Assembly: GCF_035582795.1 (NCBI RefSeq)
Contig: NC_134365.1
Coordinates: forward strand, 78,101,635-78,165,634
Length of the DNA: 64,000 bases
DNA from: Mycteria americana
Lineage: Eukaryota; Chordata; Aves; Ciconiiformes; Ciconiidae
Reading direction: 5' to 3'
The position numbers and the translations under genes are program-made. The notes under the pieces are model-generated. The model had not been told where the DNA came from and did not search any database. It was given only the letters and a program-made list of their open reading frames with translations. Of this stretch, positions 14,501 to 29,500 are shown in pieces. Every line of letters starts with the position of its first letter. The first letter of the stretch is position 1.

Positions 14501-17500
14501 TTCCCTTAGTTCAAGCTTCAGGACCCTCCACCTCTGTAGCAAAGGGAAGGCTGTGGAGGAGGTGTTTTCATGTCTTTTCCTGTTGGAGGGACATAGAGAA
14601 GACACCTACTGAGAGCATCTGGTTCACCAGAGTCCCTGCATCTTGAGACTAGACAAGGCTGAGGTGAAGACAGGATTAGATAAAGTATCGTGGTTTAACC
14701 CCAGCCGGCAACTAAGCACCACACAGCTGCTTGCTCACTTACCCCACTGGGGTCGGGGGGGAGAATCAGAAGAATAAAAGTGAGAAAACTCATGGGTTGA
14801 GATAAAGACAGTTTAATAGGTAAAACAAAAGCTGCGTGCTCAAGCAAAGCAAAACAAGGAATTCATTCACTGCTTCCCATGGGCAGGCAGGTGTTCAGCC
14901 ATCTCCAGGAAAGCAGGGCTCCATCATGCGTAGTGGTTACTTGGAAAGACAAAATGCCATAACTCCAAACATCCCCCCTCCCTTCTTCTTCCCCCCAGCT
15001 TTATATGCTGAGCATGACATCATATGGTATGGAATAGCGCTTTGGTCAGTTGGGGTCAGCTGTCCCAGCTGTGTCCCCTCCCAGCTTCTTGTGCACCTGG
15101 CAGAACATGGGAAGCTGAAAAGTCCTTGATTTAGTATAGGCACTACTTAGCAAAAACTAAAACATCTCTGTATTATCAACACTGTTTTCAGCACAAATCC
15201 AAAACATAGCCCCATACTAGCTACTATAAAGAAAATCGACTCTATTGCAGCCAGAACCAGCACAAATGGCTGACATAAACTAGGGAAAGAAAGAAAGAGA
15301 GAAAGAGCAACTCCTGTGTCCCCAAGGGAGTGCCTGAAGGTGTCAGAGCAATGGTACAACGAGAGTTAATTTAAGCTCGAGAGGCTGTAAGCTCCTGCTC
15401 TTGGACCTAGAGCCTGGAGTCCTGGAGATGGTTATGGCAACTGCTGGCTGTGAGCCTACCTCAGCTGGCCCTGTGCAAGAGGAGGCTTGTTTCAGCCCCT
15501 CTATCCCACTGCTAGGAAAAGCTTGCAACTTTTCAGCTTTGTTTATTTAAATGGAAAGCAAGGCACAGTATAAACTGAAGCATGTTTCTTCTGGAACAAT
15601 AGCTTTTGCCTTATAGTTTGGTAAATTGAATTTTTGTAGTTTGGCATCCATAATCTAGTCTAAAAATACATGCTGGTTCAGCAACACAGATCTCTTTAAA
15701 TGGATTTTATTTAGCCTTTGTTATACTAATGAAAAACAGAAGAATGGTAATGAGGTTAATATTGTTCCTAATCCAAGTAAGAAAACTGTTAAGAAGATTA
15801 TTATTATTATTATTATAATTATCAGTTTATTGTTAAATAATCTCTTATTACAGATCCCAATAATGATTAGGGTTCTGTCAAACTAGATCACAATTAACGT
15901 AAGATGTCTGCTCTGAGAGGTTTTAATTCAAATGTCTCTTCTTGCTTGAATATGCATTTAAGGGGATTAATCAACAGTTTGTTAAGTGAATTCTTTGTAA
16001 GCTTTGTGGAATTGACCCCACAGCAAGAAAACCTTGCAAGATGTTGTGGGAGTTTGGTGCAAGAACACACCCACACTGACATTTTCAAAACTGGTTAAGT
16101 CTCACTTTCATGGGTGACTTTGACACTTAGGATTATCATTATCAACTTTGTTGTACCGTCCTCACACTGTGCAGATGCATGAGGTGCTTCTTGCCCAGAA
16201 GGGCTGTGCTTACACTATGAAAATGAGAGTCATACTGGTTTAACAAGTTACTGCTTAGCCAAGTTGTGTGCATTTCCATAGCCCATCCCAGAGCAATGCA
16301 GATTACCTTATTAGCTTGTGTAAGTGTTGTGGGCTTTTTCTTCTCTAATTTTTAGTGTCCTGCTCCATAAAATGAGATAATATTATGATAGCACTGTGCT
16401 ACACAGAAAGTATTTATCAAGATCTCCAGAGACTGGTGGAGATTCTGCCTTTCCCTTAAATTCTTCCCTTCCTTTAGCATCTTGAGGTGACAGACTGAGA
16501 CTTTCCTAAGGTGCTGCATTTTTTAAAATTAAAAATAGTTAATTTATAGTCTGAGAAAGATCCGTAGCTGGATCTGTATCTGTCAAACAATACATGATCC
16601 TTTTTTGGTTCTGCACTGTATAGTTTGCTCAGAAACCCACAAGCGTTTTGGAGGGGACTTTCTGCTTTACCTTCCTTGGCAGGAAGAACCTTTACCTATC
16701 TATCTGTCTGTTGATATTACCTAGAACAACTACAAGACTAACCCAGCAGAAAAACACTTTTGTTTATATTATTTTATAATAGGCACCATGAGGTAGCCCC
16801 TCTCAAGAGCAGAGTTCCTGAAACCTAGTTACTTTCAAACCTTTTTGAAATCAACCTCCAGAATTGGTTTTCGTGGTGTTTTTTGTGTGAAACAGAAAAT
16901 TTTGTAACAATGGCAATATATGTCCAAGTTACACATGTCCTAGCAGAGCAAGGGTTTAGGTGGGTCTTCTAGTTAAGATCCTGTTGATAGCTACTCTAAG
17001 TGCTGAGTTAAGAGGCTAAGATGATACATGTTTTTAATACTGGTGTCACTCAGCATGTGCCTGTCATTCCAGCCCTCCTCAGTGAGGGAAGGGAGGAGAG
17101 AAACTTTGTGGTTTCAGTGCGTGCTTCCAGTGAGAACTGAAAATCCTGAGATTTTTCTTCCAGCTGACTCTACTGCCTGATATTCGAAACGTAAGCTTGC
17201 ATGATGAAGAAATACCCTAATTCAGGAAAACAAAAACGTTCTGAGAAATAAGTGTAAAAATTGTTCTTAAGGCTCACTGTGTTGGTTATTTTTACAAGGC
17301 TCAGGAATTGCCGCTTTTGCACTTAGCTTTCCTTATCCTCATTTTTAAAATTGCAGCATGTCCCACCTTGGTGCTGCTGGGAGTTCTGAGGTATTTTTAC
17401 AGTAATTCCCTTGTAGTCTGAGTTGCAGACTGAAAGGTCAGAGGCAAGGCAGGATGAAGAATAAATGGGTCTGATGGCAGTGGTGCAAGCAATCAAAGTT

Positions 17501-20500
17501 TTATCAAAGAATGACATTTGCTTTTGGATTGCAAGGCCAAGGGACCTAGGCTTGCTGTGCGAGCAGCATGCTCAGCTGCCTTGGAGGGGGCTATGCAGAA
17601 ATGCTGTCATTTCCACATATTGGGGAGTCAATGTTGGCATCCATTCCTCTTTCTTACCAGGTGTTTGGAGGCATTATTCACTAGTCACCACTTACTGCAT
17701 TTTTGTTCACAGTTTATAGCATCTTCTCCCTGGGGTACATGGTGCCTGGAAGGTCCAGAAACCTGTGTTAATAAAGCAGAGATGTGGTGGGATGGAATAA
17801 AGACAACATTGTTTTGTATGCAAGAAAACATTGCCCTGTCAGATGCTTCCTCATTTTTCCATCCATGCTGTCATCCTGGCTTGTTTCACCAAACCTTCTG
17901 GCGCTGTTCCTGTGGCTCCCTCGGGAGAGCAGGATGAGATGTATGCATGATAGGGAGGTGAGAGGCTGTGAAGACATGGCCAGCTGGCGGCATCCAGCAC
18001 AGGGCTCAGCTCAGGCACGGAGCTGTGACAGCACAGCGATGGGAGACCACGGCTCCCACCGTGCTTTCAGCCAGGCTCCCTGGGTGGTGGCTTGAGAAAG
18101 CGATGCTGCCTTCGTTCGTTAAGTAGGGGCTGGAAGGGCAGGAGTTCTTACTGGTTTTTAGATTTCAATTTTTATTTCTTAGATTGCTTCTGGGGAAGCA
18201 TGTGTTTCTCTTCAAAGCTGTTCTCCCTATTAAGTTCTTGTTCGGGGTTCAGCTGGTGAAAATGATTGAGATGGCATATGTCTACGGAGCTTGTCTCTGG
18301 GGGGGTGGTTTCCCTGTTTACCTGAGCTAGCAGCTTTATTAACCCTGCCATAAGTCATTCTGACAGACGCGGTTCCTAGATGGCTGCTGAGATTTGAGCT
18401 GTTTGTGTCCGCTTTTTAAGCATAGAGAAGGGAGGAAAGAAATTCCTCCATTCAGACATAGGGCTATATCCAGTAGTTTTGGAAGGGACCCATAGAGATG
18501 TTAAAGTTTTTGACTCAGGTAAAAGCACTTCCAGCCTCTGAGAGGCACGTGCCATGTCTCCAAAACCCTGGAGAGGCACAGAAATATTTGACCCCACCTG
18601 TGTCAGGGGGGGCTGTGTCTTAACAGAGCCAAGGAAGGTGTTATAAAGCTATTTTGAAACTGAGTCTCACCGCATGCTAACTCTCTGTTGGGTAGGAGAC
18701 TCCTTATTCATGTAGAAAATTATCCCAAGGAGAGAAAACCCAGTAACAGGGAAATACTATTCATTGTGAAATCTCCAGTTGGGCTTTTTATGCTCCCTAC
18801 GTTTCCTTGGTGGATGTGTTCCTGACAGGCATGTGGCTGGTGGCCTCAGTAACGTGCCTGCTCTAGGAGAGCCGCCCTCATGCCCGGAGAGCTTTGCCGG
18901 CACACCAGAGCCCTGGCCTGGGGACAGCCGTCCGTGTTATTTCAGCCCCAGACCGCTCTGGAGAGCCAGGCTGCCTGTTGTGTCAAATTGTTGGTTGACA
19001 CCATGACATGCACGACTGCCCTTGGGGAATTTAAGACGGGGCTGACAGACTCTCTCTAATTTGTGTTCCAGGCACGATGTTGACTCTGGTCTCAGGAGGA
19101 GAATTGTTAGCAAGTTTGTTGGCTGGAAATATATACATATACATTTCCCAAACATCCATTTGGCTGTCAGCCTCATAAATGCCACTGTTCTGGGAGTGAG
19201 CCCTCCTGTGTCAGCTGTTTGACCTCTACCTCTACAAAACTTAGTGAGCACGCTTTATCCAGTTTTCTCCTCTGGGATTCTGAAAGATGCTGAATGCTGC
19301 AGAGCCCCTAATGAGCTTCTCCTTTACTAATGCAGTCTCACTTTCTAACTCCATCTTCCTTTCCAGAAACGCGAAGGCCTCCTTCAGACCACTCACGTTA
19401 CAGAGGAGCTGACAACTACAACAGAGTAAGCACAAAACCCTTTAGCGTGTCTGTCTTTAGTGTGTCTGTGGTGCATGATGCGAGACCATTTACAAAGACG
19501 AAAGAGAGACTTAATCTTCCCCCCACCTCTGCTAAATTAACAAAATCCTTTAATGTGGTGCTTTTTTAAATACAGAGAAATAACTTGGTCTCTGGAAATA
19601 TGTTACAAAGGAGAAAAGTGTCTTCTTGACATTCTTATGTTACAGAAGCTTTTAAATGAATAGTTCATTGAAAGTGACCTTTGTGGGCCTTCCCCCCCGC
19701 CCCCTGCTTCTGGAGGTAGCCATATCTAACTAATTTGTGCCCAGTGCTGTTGCCTCTCTCAAGTGAAGGGCCAATGGAGATATTTTGGGGAAGAATTAGT
19801 TTGACAAAAGGCAATTCTTTGAAATACCTCTCAAAACGGAAGTGATACCCTGTTAAAATTGTAAGGAGAGATGATCTCTGTTTTCAATAGTACCTCAGGA
19901 CTAGAGCTCAGCAAAAATAAATTAAATAAACAAACCTCTTCCCTCTCCAGTTTTTGCAACAGATTACTTTGCTTTATGTTTTTACAGTCCTTTTTATAAG
20001 GAGAAGGCTAGACATGCACTTTGGCTGCAAATAAAAGCTGAGATTTTCCTTTGCATGGCCTGAAGGCAACTCTTCTAAGAGGGGCTTACATGAGCCCTCC
20101 TTCAGTTTATCAGTGTATTGGCTCCCTGTAGAGTTGGCTCAGCTTTCCATGACTTTGAAGATAAATGAAGGACCATGTGGCTAGCTCAGTGGGGAAGATC
20201 TTTCAGATGGAAATGCTCAAAAATGAGATCATAACATCTCTGTGTGGACATTAAAGATCTCATAGTGTTTTTTGTAGGATCAGAGCTCTGCCTCAGGTTT
20301 GTGGGCCAAAATTCCTCCCCTCACTCCTATACTCTTGAACAATGTAGTTAGCTTGTCCTCTCCTTCAGATGTGGTTTGTAAGACGTAATTTGCGGAGTGG
20401 GGTTTAGACATTTTTTAGCAAGAAAGATGTTTACAGATTTGCATGTGTGTTTATACATGTATTTTATTAAGTTATTTAATATTATGTTATATTAAGAGGT

Positions 20501-23500
20501 TTAGTGTTTAATGTGTTGCATACCCAGATATAAGTGTAGCTACGGAAAATGCAATGATCAGCAGAATCCAACATTCATTGAATACTTTCAAATTCCTCCG
20601 TGCAAATCAGGGCCTGATTCTCAGCTGATAAACATCTGCATATGTCTGGTGATGTCACTGGCTGTGTCTATAATTCATATGTGGCAGTTTTATTTACATA
20701 ATATCCAGATATGATGTATGTTTTCTTTCTTCAGAGAAAACAGATTAAAGTGAGATAGATAGCCTTGCTCCTTCTGAGCTGTGTGGTGGAGAGTCTGATG
20801 ACTGTATTTGTGGAAACTGTACACAGAAGTACATTTGTTCATTCACTCTTCATCATAAAAATAGTTATGCATAAGAAATCATAATTATGTGTAAAACATA
20901 ATTACGCATTTCCATTCATTTCAAATGTATCCCCCTGACATCACTGGTGGTCTGCTGGGGACATTCCTGCAGCACGTTGGGTCTGGTCTGCGACATGCTC
21001 AGCCTCCTGACTTGGTAGGAGTGGTTAGCCCTCGGCATCTTGCAGGAAAAGGCCCGTTAAGCCCGTGGTCTTGTCTTTTCAAAGTGATTATTCATGAACT
21101 AACCCAATATTTTTGAATGCTCTGACTTGCAGGATGATGATGGGAAGATTTGGTAAGTTGACTCTGAAATTTTTTTTTTTTTTTTTATGTCAGGCACAGA
21201 AATCTTGTCTGTTTTCCTTCAGCAGATCAAGACAATGGATTGAGGAATTCTGCAGGGTTGGAATGTATTGCGGGGGCAGGTTTTGTTACTCCACACAGAA
21301 GTGGAGCATAATGAGTAGAACCAGATCATCTAGTATACTGCTTGTGCTCTTTAGACTGGTCTCTGTTGATTTGTTTTCATTTGTAAGTAACGAATAGCGA
21401 AAATGATGCACAGGGCAATATTTCCTAGTACTGTTGTTAGTGGTTTGAAGTAAAAATCTTTGCAACCCCCAGCAATAAGAGTTACACCTTCTTCATAATG
21501 TGACCATTTAATTTATATATAAATGAATATGTGAAAATTACTGAAGCAAAGGTGTATGGTACAAGGTGTAAGAAAGCTCTGTTTATCTGTCCGCTTTCAT
21601 CGACCAGTCAGCCCTCTCTAATTCCTTTGCATGGAGTATCTTACCTCCTCCATGTTCACTAGATTTTAGAGTTTAGACCTTACCAACCATAGATCTGGTC
21701 TTCTAAACAAAAACCAATTTTTTTGGTGTTGCTGCCGAGAGAATTCTCTTTTTGCATTTTGTTTTGTTAGTGGCATTAAGTCACTTGTTCTCACTGAAGA
21801 GATGTGGGCTCCTGTAAAGGACTGTGTGTGATGAAGAACAAGTCATTTGGTTTCTCTGTTCCCCATTTATAATGTGTGAACACTACCATTTCCCCTCTTG
21901 CAGAGTATCTACCTTAAAAATTAATAAGGTACTTGGAAAATAGGTAATGTCAGGGGGTTATATGGGCTAAATAACATATCTTCAGATACTAAAGGAATTT
22001 GGATAATAAATATGTTTGTGTATTTAACAAGAGAAAACTATTAAAATGTGTTCTGTAAATAAAAAGAATTTGAACTTGGGAAAACTGTTAAAAACTATCT
22101 TGAAAATTTTAACAGCTTAAAAACCACACACTTTTCCGGCATTTTTTATTCTTTTTTTTTTAATGCAACTGCAAATGGTTAGATTTCTAATTTTTTCTTG
22201 TTTTACCTGATGATGACAGTTGTCATCCAAAACACTCAGTGTTTGGAAAATTTCAGTCAGCCCAAAGCTGCCACAATGTGAAATGTTGCACTAATATAGT
22301 CAATTTAGTAGATTTTAGATTGGATTAGACATTGGTATACAATGCTTTGAAGGTCTAAACATAATTTAAATCTTCATACTGTACGTAAGCTTTGCTCTTC
22401 ATACACTGCTGAATCAAGTTTCACTCGTGTTCAGTTTTAGGCTTTAATGAAGTCAGGGGTAATACCAGTAATTTTAAATTAACCAAATGAATATCTGATT
22501 TTGACGCTGAGCGGTGGATGCAACCATAGCTATCACTGTAGCTGTAGTGCACCAAAACCAGGTGATGTTTCAGTGGCTCATGGTTTAAGTTAGGATTGGA
22601 GCATAGTCAAATTTATGTTTCATTTTAATTTTTCTTCCACCTGCATATTTTGTGTACCAATTATGAATGGCAGAAAAGGGAAATCAGTGAATGATATGTT
22701 TATTTTCAGTTACCTCTCAAATTCCCAGGGGAGTTCGCTCTGGCATTTAGTTAGACACCAAAATAGGGTGATAACTTTTAGCTTGGGTCTCTGTTACATG
22801 GCTTTCTGAGAAAGATCTTTAACCTTGGGACGCATAACCTGCTTCCCATACTTGGCTGTTGGAGGTGTATTGATGTTTTTTTTTTCCCCCCCCTAAAACC
22901 AGAGCGTGATGCCTTTGACACACTTTTTGATCATGCACCAGACAAACTCAGCGTAGTCAAAAAGGTAAAAAATAAAATTCAAGTTTTATTTTCTACATTG
23001 CTTTTTTTCTTATGCTTTTGGAAAGATATCCAGAAAGATCTGGAAAACAGCAGAAGAGGATTCTGAAATTGTGAAAAGAGTGTTTATCCCCAAAGATTAC
23101 TGTTGCAAAGCCAGATGATACCTGGATTCATTGGCTTTGGTCAGGCTTGTCTCATTACTCTGGTTTATTGGCCAAGGCTTTTCTAGGTAGTGCTGCTAGA
23201 TTCAATCAAAATGATACAGGTTAGAAAAAGCTACTCTGCAAAGTATTCGCAGTGGTACAGATCATTGTGACTGGACAGTCGTACATGCTTTTATATCGCA
23301 GGCGCTGTCCTCCAGCGAGGAGGGGCTGGGCTGTTGGCTAATGAGGTGGTGGTGACCCCTTCGCTAAAGCTCAACAGCAGCCAGAGTCATGCAGTGTCTT
23401 CAGCCTCAGTCTCCCCAAGAAGCACTCGCTGTTTGGTTTTCAGCTCATTCTTGTACTAAAGATGATCTTCCACAACTGGAAGATATTTTCCACCATACCC

Positions 23501-26500
23501 TGAAATGTGATTCACTCATAAATAAGTTTGCTAAAGATAAAGCTTTTGCAGAAGAGTTGCTTTTGTCCTAGGGCTCTTCTGCTTAACACTAATTCATATG
23601 GTCCTCTGGTCTCTCCTCCAAGGCTGAGTATCATTGCAAAGCACACCTATTCAGACATATTCTTGACGTGGCTCTTGTGCTAGGCAGAACAGAGGGGTAA
23701 AGTGGCAGTTGATCTCTGCCAGCTCTTGTTAGTTTTAGAGAACACATAAGGAAGAGACTTGACGTTCCATCCGCTAGTTCCAACATGGCTGTTAAGCTAT
23801 TTATTAGAACAGTAGTATGCAAAGATCAGTGTTGTAATTTGTCCCTTCGCTTCATATGAAACAGAGGATGTATGCATTTAAAATAATGCTTTGAAGTCTC
23901 TGGAAGATTTTATCTTTCCAGTCTGAAACGTCTTCTAGAAGAGTGTTTTTAAAGTTGATAGAGAATTAAGTTAACTCTATCCACTCAGTAAAAGTGTTAA
24001 CACCCAACTCTGTGTCCGTTTTGGAAGTGGTGTAAGCAGGCTGGCAGATCTCTGTGCTTCAATACATTAGCATGTATCTGGCTTATAGTAGCAGGATCTT
24101 GCATGTCTGCTTCCTGCGGGAATAGAAATGCCAGACTTGGGTTACATCCTGACTGTAATTTGCTAATTGATATGCACACATCACTCCAGGAACAGAGATA
24201 TGTGCAGAGCAGTGTACTGTTAGCATCTTCTCTTGGGAGTCTTAGCTCAGTGCTGCTGATGCCTTGCTCCCAGGCAGTGGATCTTCTCCAAGAACTGAAG
24301 AGACTAGTGTGGACAGTAAATGCACCTACTGCTTGCTTCATCTTCACAAAGAACCTACAAAAGAACCAATGTCATCACAGCTTTTTCCCACAACACTGAA
24401 GTATGCTTTATGCGCTAGGAAAAATAACTAGTAAGCTGTATGTAATAGCACCATCTGGTGACTTCTGGCATATGGTGCAACAAAAATGACTATATGACTG
24501 AGTTGTTTTCAGTTTTATGTACTTATTTATGCAAAAGCAAATAGCACACATGCATATTTATTAAGCTTAAAAAAATGTCTTAAAAGATTATGTTAACCCT
24601 TTCACATAGGCACTGACTGTAGCGTCTAACGTCACTGGTTCTGGTGTTTTCTTTTATAGTCTCTGATCACCTTTGTGAACAAACACTTGAATAAACTGAA
24701 TTTGGAAGTAACGGAGTTAGAAACCCAGGTAGGGGACTTTGTCTTTTTGTATGTAATCTAACTGTGTAAGTTCCAACTCTAGGCCCTTGCTCCATAAAAC
24801 CTTGTTATGGAACTGTTTATCTTTGGGCATGTTAATTTATGGGATCAAGGCTTTGCCTTTTAAGTAGCAATGACATTCACTGATGCTTGCTTCCTTTACT
24901 CCTGTTTACACATACTTCATGTTGATGTTGATTTGTATTATAAGGCGAAATTCTTGGAAATTAATAGGGTCATATTAATGACTGTAGAATATGGCTGGAT
25001 TTCAGGGCGACTTGTCTCTCGGATCAAAGTGGAGTGCTGCAAAGCAGTTGCTATAGTTATGGGTGGATGGTGGGTTGTGTCTTTTCTAGCTGTGAGGGTT
25101 CATGATGAACTGGTATAAGCTCTTAATAGCTGGCTGCCTGGGGCTCTCAGGAGGACTGTGGACTGCAGTGTGCAGTTCATCATAGAGATATCAGTGTTAG
25201 CTTTGACCACATCAAAGTGGGACTGGAAACAATTTTGCTGGTGCAGCAAAGGCCTTCATATCTTCCTCTTTACCCTGCTGTCTTGTGAGCACATGCACTG
25301 TGCTTGCTTCTCAGCAGTGTGGATTAACGACTCGGAGCTCCTGTACGGCAGTGGCTTGACTGCCAGTGGTATCCAGGTTAGTTTGTTTAAAGCTAGCGGA
25401 GGTGACTGTCAACCACCACTATCTGCTCTGAGGAGTTCTCTGTCTCTAGCGAGGAACTGGGTACCGAATATGCTTGGAAACCTTAAGTAAGTGTGAATTT
25501 CAGTGTCAGTGGGGTAGTTCTCACTTTACAGATAAAATTAAGCAATTTTCAGTCATGGGCTTAGCTAAGCAGAAGCAGATATTCTTTCCAGAGTTCACTG
25601 AACTGTGGAGACATGGTTATCTTATTGTCGCGGCAAAAGAATAAGCACAGCATCTAGATAATTATACCAGGAGTGTGGGTAATTGGTTTGAGCCTGGCTT
25701 AGTTTAATACCAGTCATTCACTCCTATTTTATAGCTTTGCTGAAATAAATGGGTGACTGGCTCTGATCTGTCACAAGAAATTGTTGCTAAATGCCTTAGA
25801 AGTACCCAACAATTTATTTTTAAAAAGGTTAGAGGATGTCACATATACCATCTCAGGATCACAAGTGAGAAGTCTGTTAGAAACACATAACATTACCCCC
25901 CTTAGCCAGTAAGTAGTCATCCTATCTGGTAGGAATACTGAACAGTATTGCTGAAAGTAGTATATTGTTTAGTATTTACTGAAACTGTAAACAATCTCTT
26001 TTGACTTGGAAAAAAAAATTCTTTTGTGAAGTTAAACTTCCTACCTGTGACAGGGGAGACTTAATTTCAAGTTCTGATTAAGGGCACAGGTTTGAATGTC
26101 CAGCACACACGACTTAAGAGGGATTGTAGTTGAAATGACCAGGTACTGTAGTAGTAGTAGGACTGGGAGTATATAATGTGGAAACATGTTTCACAGGAAG
26201 TCTTGTGTTTTTTAAAATAGAAAAGCTTTGTTAAATACTGTAGTGAAGTAGGCAAGATTCCTCAAGCGAATAAAATGAATGTGAGGAAAATCAAGAACAG
26301 ACTCTAACCTCACCCCAAAGTATTCAGTAGCCTAGTAAATAGGTAATTGGCTAGACATAAAGAAGATCTTGTTTTCAATCCATGCCTTTTCAGACCAAAT
26401 ACTCTGCATAACTAAGGAGTGCAAATTGTAGATAACTCCCAGGTGAATTGCTTTTAATTTCTCTGCTTAGAGCTATTTACTGTATGTAAGTAATTTAAAT

Positions 26501-29500
26501 AATTGTTGGCACATGATCTTGCATGGGTTAATGCTATAGTGATAGCTGATGGGCTTCCTTGTTTTGCTCAGGAAATGAGAGTAGGGGAAATAATGCTACC
26601 AGATGTAGGGAGAAAGCCTTGTATCCTGTGATTTTTTTTCTTTTCTTTAGAGAACTGACAAGAAAGCAGCTATATCAACAGGCTCTTAAGAAGGGACTGA
26701 TTTAGCTTGCTCAGCTGCACTGGTCTTTGCAAGGGTATAGGTGAATCCAGGGAGCAGATGAAACAAAGCCCTAAATGCTTGTTACACTTGCTGTCAATTC
26801 CTTGCTATGCCTGAAAGGAGCAGTCTGTGACTCCTGAACCATCTTACACTTCTGTGCTAGCAAACAACAGTGGTAGAAATCGAAGTACATAATTTGGGCC
26901 AAGCATTCTTTGTTCTGCTTGTTTATGAATGCTTCTTTGACAACAGATGCTTTCACCTAGGAATGTCATCAGTATTTCTATTTAGTTTGCAGATGGTGTT
27001 TACTTGGTTTTGCTCATGGGTCTCCTTGAAGACTACTTTGTTCCACTTCACAACTTCTACTTAACACCTGAAAGTTTTGATCAAAAGGTAGGTAGAAACT
27101 CCAGGTTATACTCTTTTTGCTTTGTTACCACATGATATTTTCCAGTCATTGTGCCCAGTAAATCAGAACCTGGTATATTCTTCTCTTCAGGAGCTGTAGC
27201 AAGGATGTACTGGCTGTGACACTTGATAATTAATACCACTAAAAGTTGCTTGTGAAATGAATGGGTAAATTCCCCATAGTTAAGGAAGAAAGGTATTCTG
27301 TTGCTAGCATCAAACGACACATAAAGCTCATGAATATCTGGAATTAATAAATCAGTAATAAGTGCTTTGTACTGTATAGTACTTTGCATAATCAAAGTGA
27401 TTTATTAAATTGTAGTACTGCCTGAAGTGTTTTTGTGCGCAGGGATGCCTTATTGTGCTAGACAGCAGAGCTGATGCCTGGTCTTGTCTAGTATGTACTA
27501 TATAAATAGGCAAGAAAGACAAAAGGTGAGAGATGGGAAGCTCTGCTTTAGCTGCATCCTATACACTGGGATTGACATGGATAGAGCTTGTTCCCAAGGT
27601 CACAGAATGTCATCCCTAAAAACTGCCCCCTCATCTCATTAGTGTCAGTTGCCTAATAACCATTAGTTCTTTTTCTGTAGTTTATTTAATGTTCCTACAA
27701 ACCAAGCGAATAAATATCATTACTTGATACATAAATGAGATACTGTAGTAGAAGAGGTGGTACCTGGGCCATGATCTTTGGTTGATCTGGGGTTAGAAAC
27801 TATATGTTGAGTGCTCACAGGTAACATGTTTTGGAGTTGATCTAAAGCCAAGATGGATGCCCTGATCCTGCCAGGGAGGGAGCATGAAAAAAATTGCTTG
27901 TCTGAAGTCAATTTGTGAGCACAGACATCTGGTTCTGTGTCCAGTTCCCGGCAGGATCATTGCCAATGTTGCTGACTTTAACTTTTGAGAGAATGTGCTA
28001 GCTTGTTGTCTTTGGATATTTCTTTCTGTTTGGTAAGGAGTGAATGACTTACTGCCTAACAGTGTCTCAGACTAAACAAGCTTTGAGGAAGAAGAGTGGA
28101 TTCTTTGCAGTCTTAGATTGTCTTACTCATAATCAGGGTATTAGAAATGGAAGGAGACGAAGTAAGTGTCTTGCTCTTAGCCCCACACTTGCTCCATTGT
28201 CCTGTGTCCTTCCTAGTGTTAACAATGAGTAGAGTGCTTAACACATATTTTATTGTCATAACCAAATGTTTGCCTCTTTCTGCAGTTGTTCCTGGACATG
28301 CACACACATCTGTGTATATTCGGTGCCTGGTATCAGAATACTCTGAGCCTGATTGTGCTGGAGTATTGCATCTGCCCCCTGCTTTTTACTCTTCCATGTT
28401 CTGCAGTGGAGAGGATGCAAGTATTGTGTTGGCTGAGCTGGAGCAGGAGATGGCTAGGTCAGGAGTGAAAACACTGGCAAAAGTTAAAAGATTGAATGCT
28501 TTGTAAGGCGAGGACTGTTTAAAATAGTGGGTTTTTCATAATGACTTCAGCACAGATTTTTGCTGTCAAGCACCCCTCAGCAAAGGTACATGCTTCCTGA
28601 GGGATGAGACTTCATCATCAGTACAATAACCCAGCTTTGCCTGGGTGGATCATAGCAGCATTGCAAGAGGAAATTGAGGTGCACCAAATGAGCGCCTTTG
28701 CAGACTCAGGCTAAGGTGCTGAGCCTGCTGGTTCTATAGGTTATATAGGGTTTGTTGACTTCCTCAGGAGGTGGCTAGTTGCTATTTGGGAGCTTAAAGG
28801 GGCTCCCTGAAGGCAGGAAATCAGGCTCCGGTAAGAGGGGCTTCTTTAGATGTTAAGTGTGTGGATAGGATGGGGATTAGTTCATTTTGAGTGTTGTATA
28901 CTGCACAGGAACTTGACAGAGCAGTGGGAAAATGGTCATCTGCTATGTCTTATACAAGCTCTCCTTTATGGCTTTCTCTTGCTTTTTTATCCTAGTATCT
29001 TGAATTTTTGCCCTTGTAGAAATGCAGGATGCTGAGTTGTAGCCAGCACCTGTTCAATTATGATTTTGTTGTTAATGGTTTAAATTCATAAAGATTATCC
29101 AGTATTCCTGAAGTAATGTGGTTTTGTGTGGAGACTCTGCCTTGAGGAAAGGGGATTTGTAAATCAAAGAAGGAGAGGTAGACTCTGTGTTTTTGGGAAA
29201 GGAAAAAATATTTTCATTTTGAAAGTGATTGGTTTTGTCACAGTGAATGAGGAGGAACTGTAGCAGGTAAAAAGAGATTAATAAAGTCCTGAGCAATAAG
29301 CGCCAGTAAAAGGGGCTTTTCTTCCTTGCTGTAGGGGAGCTTTGTATGTGTAACTCCCTGATTTTCAAGATGAGTAGCTTTAATTAAATCTCTTCCCCTT
29401 GCTATGTATCTCCAGAACTGTCATTTGCAGTAACAAAAATGCACAGAATTCATAATCCAAATTACCTTGCTTAAATTTCAGTAAGCGTGGACAAGAAAGC

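Larger units (their letters stand above)
13077..19366 (+). other. PARVB: PARVB intron carrying a solo LTR
   Basis: This 6.3-kb GT-AG intron separates CH1 from the linker exon. It holds a minus-strand solo LTR (14686-15264), a GAAA-rich purine run just after it (15284-15306), an ATT trinucleotide tract (about 15797-15822), a weak MIR-like stretch (16330-16420), and a moderately GC-rich patch around 18790-18970. The rest is unremarkable. Confidence 0.85.

Noticed and set aside
14680..15270. Target-site duplication of the first LTR
   Set aside because: The flanking hexamers do not agree under any nearby choice of ends I tried.
23389..23571. 60-codon open stretch in a PARVB intron as an extra exon
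   Set aside because: No splice sites are suitably placed. PARVB is already complete and in phase across this intron, and there is no match to parvin residues.
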